This document shows positions 13,752 through 14,328 of a DNA stretch of 14,328 nt, one piece after another; within the stretch, counting starts at the first letter, position 1, and each line of letters opens with the position of its first letter. The DNA comes from Selenomonas sp. Lineage in GTDB: Bacteria; Bacillota; Negativicutes; Selenomonadales; Selenomonadaceae. Location of the stretch: the NCBI GenBank assembly GCA_015265235.1, contig JABZYJ010000038.1, positions 1-14,328 of the forward strand. Reading direction: 5' to 3'. Both the position numbers and the translations under genes were made by a program. Under the pieces are notes generated by a model. The model did not search any database. It worked only from the letters and a program-made list of their open reading frames with translations, and had not been told where the DNA came from.

Positions 13752-14183
13752 ATGATGACATCGATGATTGTCCTGATCCTGTTCGGCGTGGTGGCATGCG
13801 GCGCAGCGCTGTGGTCGATGTACCGCGGGCTGAGCGGCGGAGCGACCAAAAAATTCCTCCATTTTGAGAACGGACGCCTGACCGTATACTATTACTCCTT
13901 CCCGGGGATGCACGAGAAGACATACGCGCTCGATCAGATCCGTGAGGTGCACTTTACCCATCACTGGATGCGCAGCCCTGTCTCGCATACGGGCAAGATG
14001 CAGATCGTATTGCACGACGGGACGGTGAGCCGGTCGTTTTTCTACGACGGGAGCGTCCACATGAAAAAGATGGTGCTCGCCACCTCGCTGGCGCTGATGA
14101 GCCTCACAACGAAGGAGCTCGCCGAGGAGTTCCGCCGTCATGGCGTACACCGCATCATCATCGATCCACATCTTTTGGCGTGA
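13752..14183 (+). CDS. Small one-pass membrane protein, possible PH-like domain
   Basis: A 143-residue protein that I do not recognise by name. Residues 5-23 (MIVLILFGVVACGAALWSM) form one hydrophobic segment, probably a membrane anchor; VVAC superficially resembles a lipobox, but there is no basic residue before it. The rest is soluble: LHFENGRLTVYYYSFPG, YALDQIREVHF, then MQIVLHDGTVSRSFFYDGS, an alternating strand pattern reminiscent of bacterial PH-like domains, and a C-terminal helix LTTKELAEEFRRHGV. AGGAGG at 13735-13740 is eleven bases from ATG 13752; ATG 13755 is equally possible. It stands alone between two terminators. A loose promoter candidate is TTAGAC (13670-13675) with TATCAT (13695-13700), spaced 19. 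Confidence 0.75.
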   Translation: MMTSMIVLILFGVVACGAALWSMYRGLSGGATKKFLHFENGRLTVYYYSFPGMHEKTYALDQIREVHFTHHWMRSPVSHTGKMQIVLHDGTVSRSFFYDGSVHMKKMVLATSLALMSLTTKELAEEFRRHGVHRIIIDPHLLA

Positions 14184-14204
14184 GGCAGGGCAGCGGAGAC
14201 AATC

Positions 14205-14239
14205 AAAAAGCACGGCTTAGCGATAAAGCCGTGCTTTTT
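14205..14239. terminator. Intrinsic terminator, copy 2 of a repeated stem
   Basis: AAAAAGCACGGCTT (14205-14218) pairs with AAGCCGTGCTTTTT (14226-14239) over 14 bases with a 7-base loop, 21 bases after the stop of the membrane-protein gene. It ends with five T residues and shares its 12 outer arm bases with the hairpin at 13634. Confidence 0.9.
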
Positions 14240-14251
14240 CATTTACTGTGC

Positions 14252-14274
14252 TAAGGAAGCACTGATAAATTCGG
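14252..14274 (+). repeat. Short dispersed repeat, insertion-sequence-end-like (copy 2)
   Basis: TAAGGAAGCACTGATAAATT followed by CGG differs from the copy near dnaA (4053-4075) at two positions. It starts 12 bases after the terminator. The remaining 54 bases to the window edge contain no recognisable gene. If this is a terminal inverted repeat of an insertion sequence or MITE, the element would continue to the right, outside the window. I see no transposase sequence to confirm it. Confidence 0.6.
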
Positions 14275-14328
14275 TACAACCATCTTGACGCATCTTTTTT
14301 GCCCGCACTTCGGCGGAAAATCCTCCAC

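Noticed and set aside
1..14328. CRISPR arrays, tRNA or rRNA genes, riboswitches
   Set aside because: No regularly spaced direct repeats, no tRNA-like cloverleaf and no rRNA or known aptamer sequence was recognised by eye.

Overview
The window carries a bacterial chromosomal replication origin and the conserved gene block around it. It suggests a GC-rich, Gram-negative-type Firmicute of the Negativicutes, most likely Selenomonas or a close relative. This is inferred from the gene order (dnaA-dnaN-S4 protein-recF on one side, rpmH-rnpA-yidD-yidC-jag-mnmE-mnmG on the other), the Firmicute-type split origin, GC-rich codon use, and sigma-28-like promoters that hint at a flagellated cell. No 16S or database check was possible.

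Left arm (1-5545, all on the minus strand, reading away from the origin): dnaA, dnaN, a small S4-domain RNA-binding protein, recF, a DciA-like (DUF721) protein with a zinc ribbon, and a MNT-type minimal nucleotidyltransferase cut by the window edge. From dnaN to the nucleotidyltransferase the genes are packed, with gaps of 2 to 46 bases, and probably form one transcript.

Origin: DnaA boxes lie both upstream of dnaA (5573-5744) and between dnaA and dnaN (3855-4029). The second cluster contains a complete-looking unwinding site: two abutting DnaA boxes, a GC spacer, repeated DnaA-trio triplets and an AT-rich tract (3821-3871). A DnaA box overlaps the -35 of the probable dnaA promoter, which suggests autoregulation. 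A short copy of a repeat that resembles an insertion-sequence end sits between dnaA and dnaN and recurs at the right edge of the window.

Right arm (5775-11977, plus strand): a consensus promoter drives rpmH. A strong intrinsic terminator then separates rpmH from rnpA, yidD, yidC, jag, mnmE and mnmG. These genes cover ribosome assembly, RNase P, membrane protein insertion, RNA binding, and the two-subunit tRNA wobble-uridine modification enzyme MnmE/MnmG. A 34-codon reading frame precedes mnmG and ends one base before its start codon.

Accessory segment (11978-14328): the usual rsmG-parA-parB genes do not follow mnmG. Instead there are two tandem paralogues of a small protein family that I do not recognise, each with its own sigma-28-like promoter; a long perfect terminator hairpin; a decayed WG-repeat gene fragment on the minus strand; a one-pass membrane protein with a possible PH-like domain between two nearly identical terminators; and the start of the repeat. 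The paralogue pair is the best candidate for something undescribed, possibly a motility-linked family.
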